A stretch of 64,000 bases of DNA. Origin: a bacterium. GTDB taxonomy: Bacteria; Bacillota; Clostridia; Lachnospirales; Lachnospiraceae. This document shows, in pieces, positions 63,308-64,000 of this stretch. Each line of letters opens with the position of its first letter. Position 1 is the first letter of the stretch. The translations under genes were made by a program, and so were the position numbers. The notes under the pieces are model-generated. The model ran no database searches, was not told the origin of the DNA, and saw nothing but the letters and a program-made list of their open reading frames with translations. The DNA is taken from NCBI GenBank assembly GCA_023663725.1, contig JAMPGX010000007.1, forward strand, positions 62,001 through 126,000, read 5' to 3'.

Positions 63308-64000
63308 TCAGTTTTCTGTTATATTGTCCTGTGGGCTGACGCCCTGTAAAAGCAGGTTGAAATCAAGTTCCTTGATGGTGGATTCTGCGGCCTTTTGTGG
63401 ACTTGCGGATGGTCTGGTTTCTTCCTGCACGTCCGGCTCTGACAGGTCAGGCGGCAGAAAGGGCAGTATCTCCGCCACATGGGAGCGTACATCTTCCGCA
63501 GTGACCGTTTTGGCAGGGATGTACTCATCCAGAACGGTGTTTTTATAAGTCGCAGGCCGTGAGTAGCGCATTGCCTTTTTATCCCACAGGGACACGGAGA
63601 TATATTGACGGTTCATCTCTATGTAGGTGCTGCACCGCCTTTTTAGTTGGGTTATCGGTTCATCCTGATCGTAAAAAACATTTTGATAGAAAGTGTCTAT
63701 ATTCAGTACGGTGGTCAGGATCACAAGCTCACAGTTCAGGTATTTATTCTTGTAGCGGCTTTTGACGGAACATGCGGTGTGTGGGTCGAGCATTTTCAGG
63801 AGGTCACTCAGTCCCAACACGCTGGGGCGTATATCGTCTACTATGAGGCAGGGCTCCTGGCCATATCCGTCCATGATATCATTGGAGCCGGAACTGATAA
63901 AATACGCAAGCCCATGGGACTCTGCGATCTTACGGGCAAGAGTGGTCTTGCCGCTGCCGGAGGAGCCTGTGATATAGATGCATTCCATATGGCGGTCTTT
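63308..64000 (-). CDS. Rep-like superfamily 3 helicase, partial
   Basis: The frame is open to the right edge (codons for Lys-Asp-Arg-His precede ATG 63988), so at least 231 residues are visible and the N-terminus is missing. Walker A is GSSGSGKTTLARKI, Walker B CLIVDDIRP, then NCELVILTTVLN as a sensor strand. This order, with FISSGSNDIMDGYGQE between, is the helicase domain of replication initiators of small rolling-circle replicons and of integrated relatives. The N-terminal HUH nuclease is expected outside. With the integrase it marks an integrative element. Confidence 0.75.
   Translation of the reverse strand, partial: KDRHMECIYITGSSGSGKTTLARKIAESHGLAYFISSGSNDIMDGYGQEPCLIVDDIRPSVLGLSDLLKMLDPHTACSVKSRYKNKYLNCELVILTTVLNIDTFYQNVFYDQDEPITQLKRRCSTYIEMNRQYISVSLWDKKAMRYSRPATYKNTVLDEYIPAKTVTAEDVRSHVAEILPFLPPDLSEPDVQEETRPSASPQKAAESTIKELDFNLLLQGVSPQDNITEN

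Overview
The window looks like a chromosomal segment of a spore-forming, anaerobic Clostridia bacterium, most like Lachnospiraceae. The signs are spoVAD and spoVAE, an A-type flavoprotein, a GerMN lipoprotein, AGGAGG-type ribosome binding sites, a roughly 50% GC content, and many proteins in styles common in that family (DUF5721, DUF1653, VanZ, a CHASE2 cyclase). No rRNA, CRISPR array or intact transposase gene is visible. One tRNA gene is present.

Layout. 1-5.6 kb: the tail of a GH5 cellulase, a DUF368 (PopT-type) lipid-phosphate transporter, a soluble CZB chemoreceptor and a Ca2+ P-type ATPase. 6.2-15.1 kb: an RsmF-type methyltransferase, trpS, an SH3 protein, spoVAD, an unknown gene, spoVAE, an LTA-synthase-like sulfatase, and small genes on the minus strand. 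15.2-26 kb: arginine biosynthesis, with argG on the minus strand and argC, two GNATs, a methyltransferase, argJ, a flavodiiron protein, argB and argD on the plus strand. An Rpn nuclease lies between argG and argC. 26-34.6 kb: a solute-binding protein, a DMT transporter, then comEA, a two-component system, a GerMN lipoprotein and comEC. 34.6-44.4 kb: DUF434, a radical SAM protein, a phosphoesterase, an XRE regulator, an esterase, VanZ, holA, a membrane-anchored protein with a toxin-like domain, DUF1653, mutY and a glycosyltransferase. 44.4-51.4 kb: a decayed stretch, YcxB, then a FecR / CHASE2-cyclase / GAF-HD-GYP signalling set and a TIM-barrel protein. 51.4-61.7 kb: PAP2 and lipid kinase genes, glyA, a YiiG-like lipoprotein, the aspartate pathway (ACT protein, hom, aspartokinase), a probable small RNA and a GH3 protein. 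61.8-64 kb: tRNA-Gly(GCC) followed by a tyrosine integrase and a Rep-like helicase, which together mark one end of an integrative element that runs out of the window.

The strongest unlisted signal is a family of seven non-coding, highly palindromic insertion elements of about 140-230 bp, in two subfamilies. They share ends of the form TAG-N3-ATTGYGAAA. Two copies (18162-18389 and 37447-37589) are flanked, flush with the TAG...CTA ends, by perfect 11-bp direct repeats, so they inserted by transposition. Both of these sit just upstream of a gene's ribosome binding site. Internal stems differ in sequence between copies but keep their pairing. Other signals are a hairpin that masks the DUF368 ribosome binding site, a nested-stem leader before the ATPase, a promoter-driven leader or sRNA with two mini-ORFs at 59.95-60.24 kb, and heptamer repeats between the integrase and rep genes.
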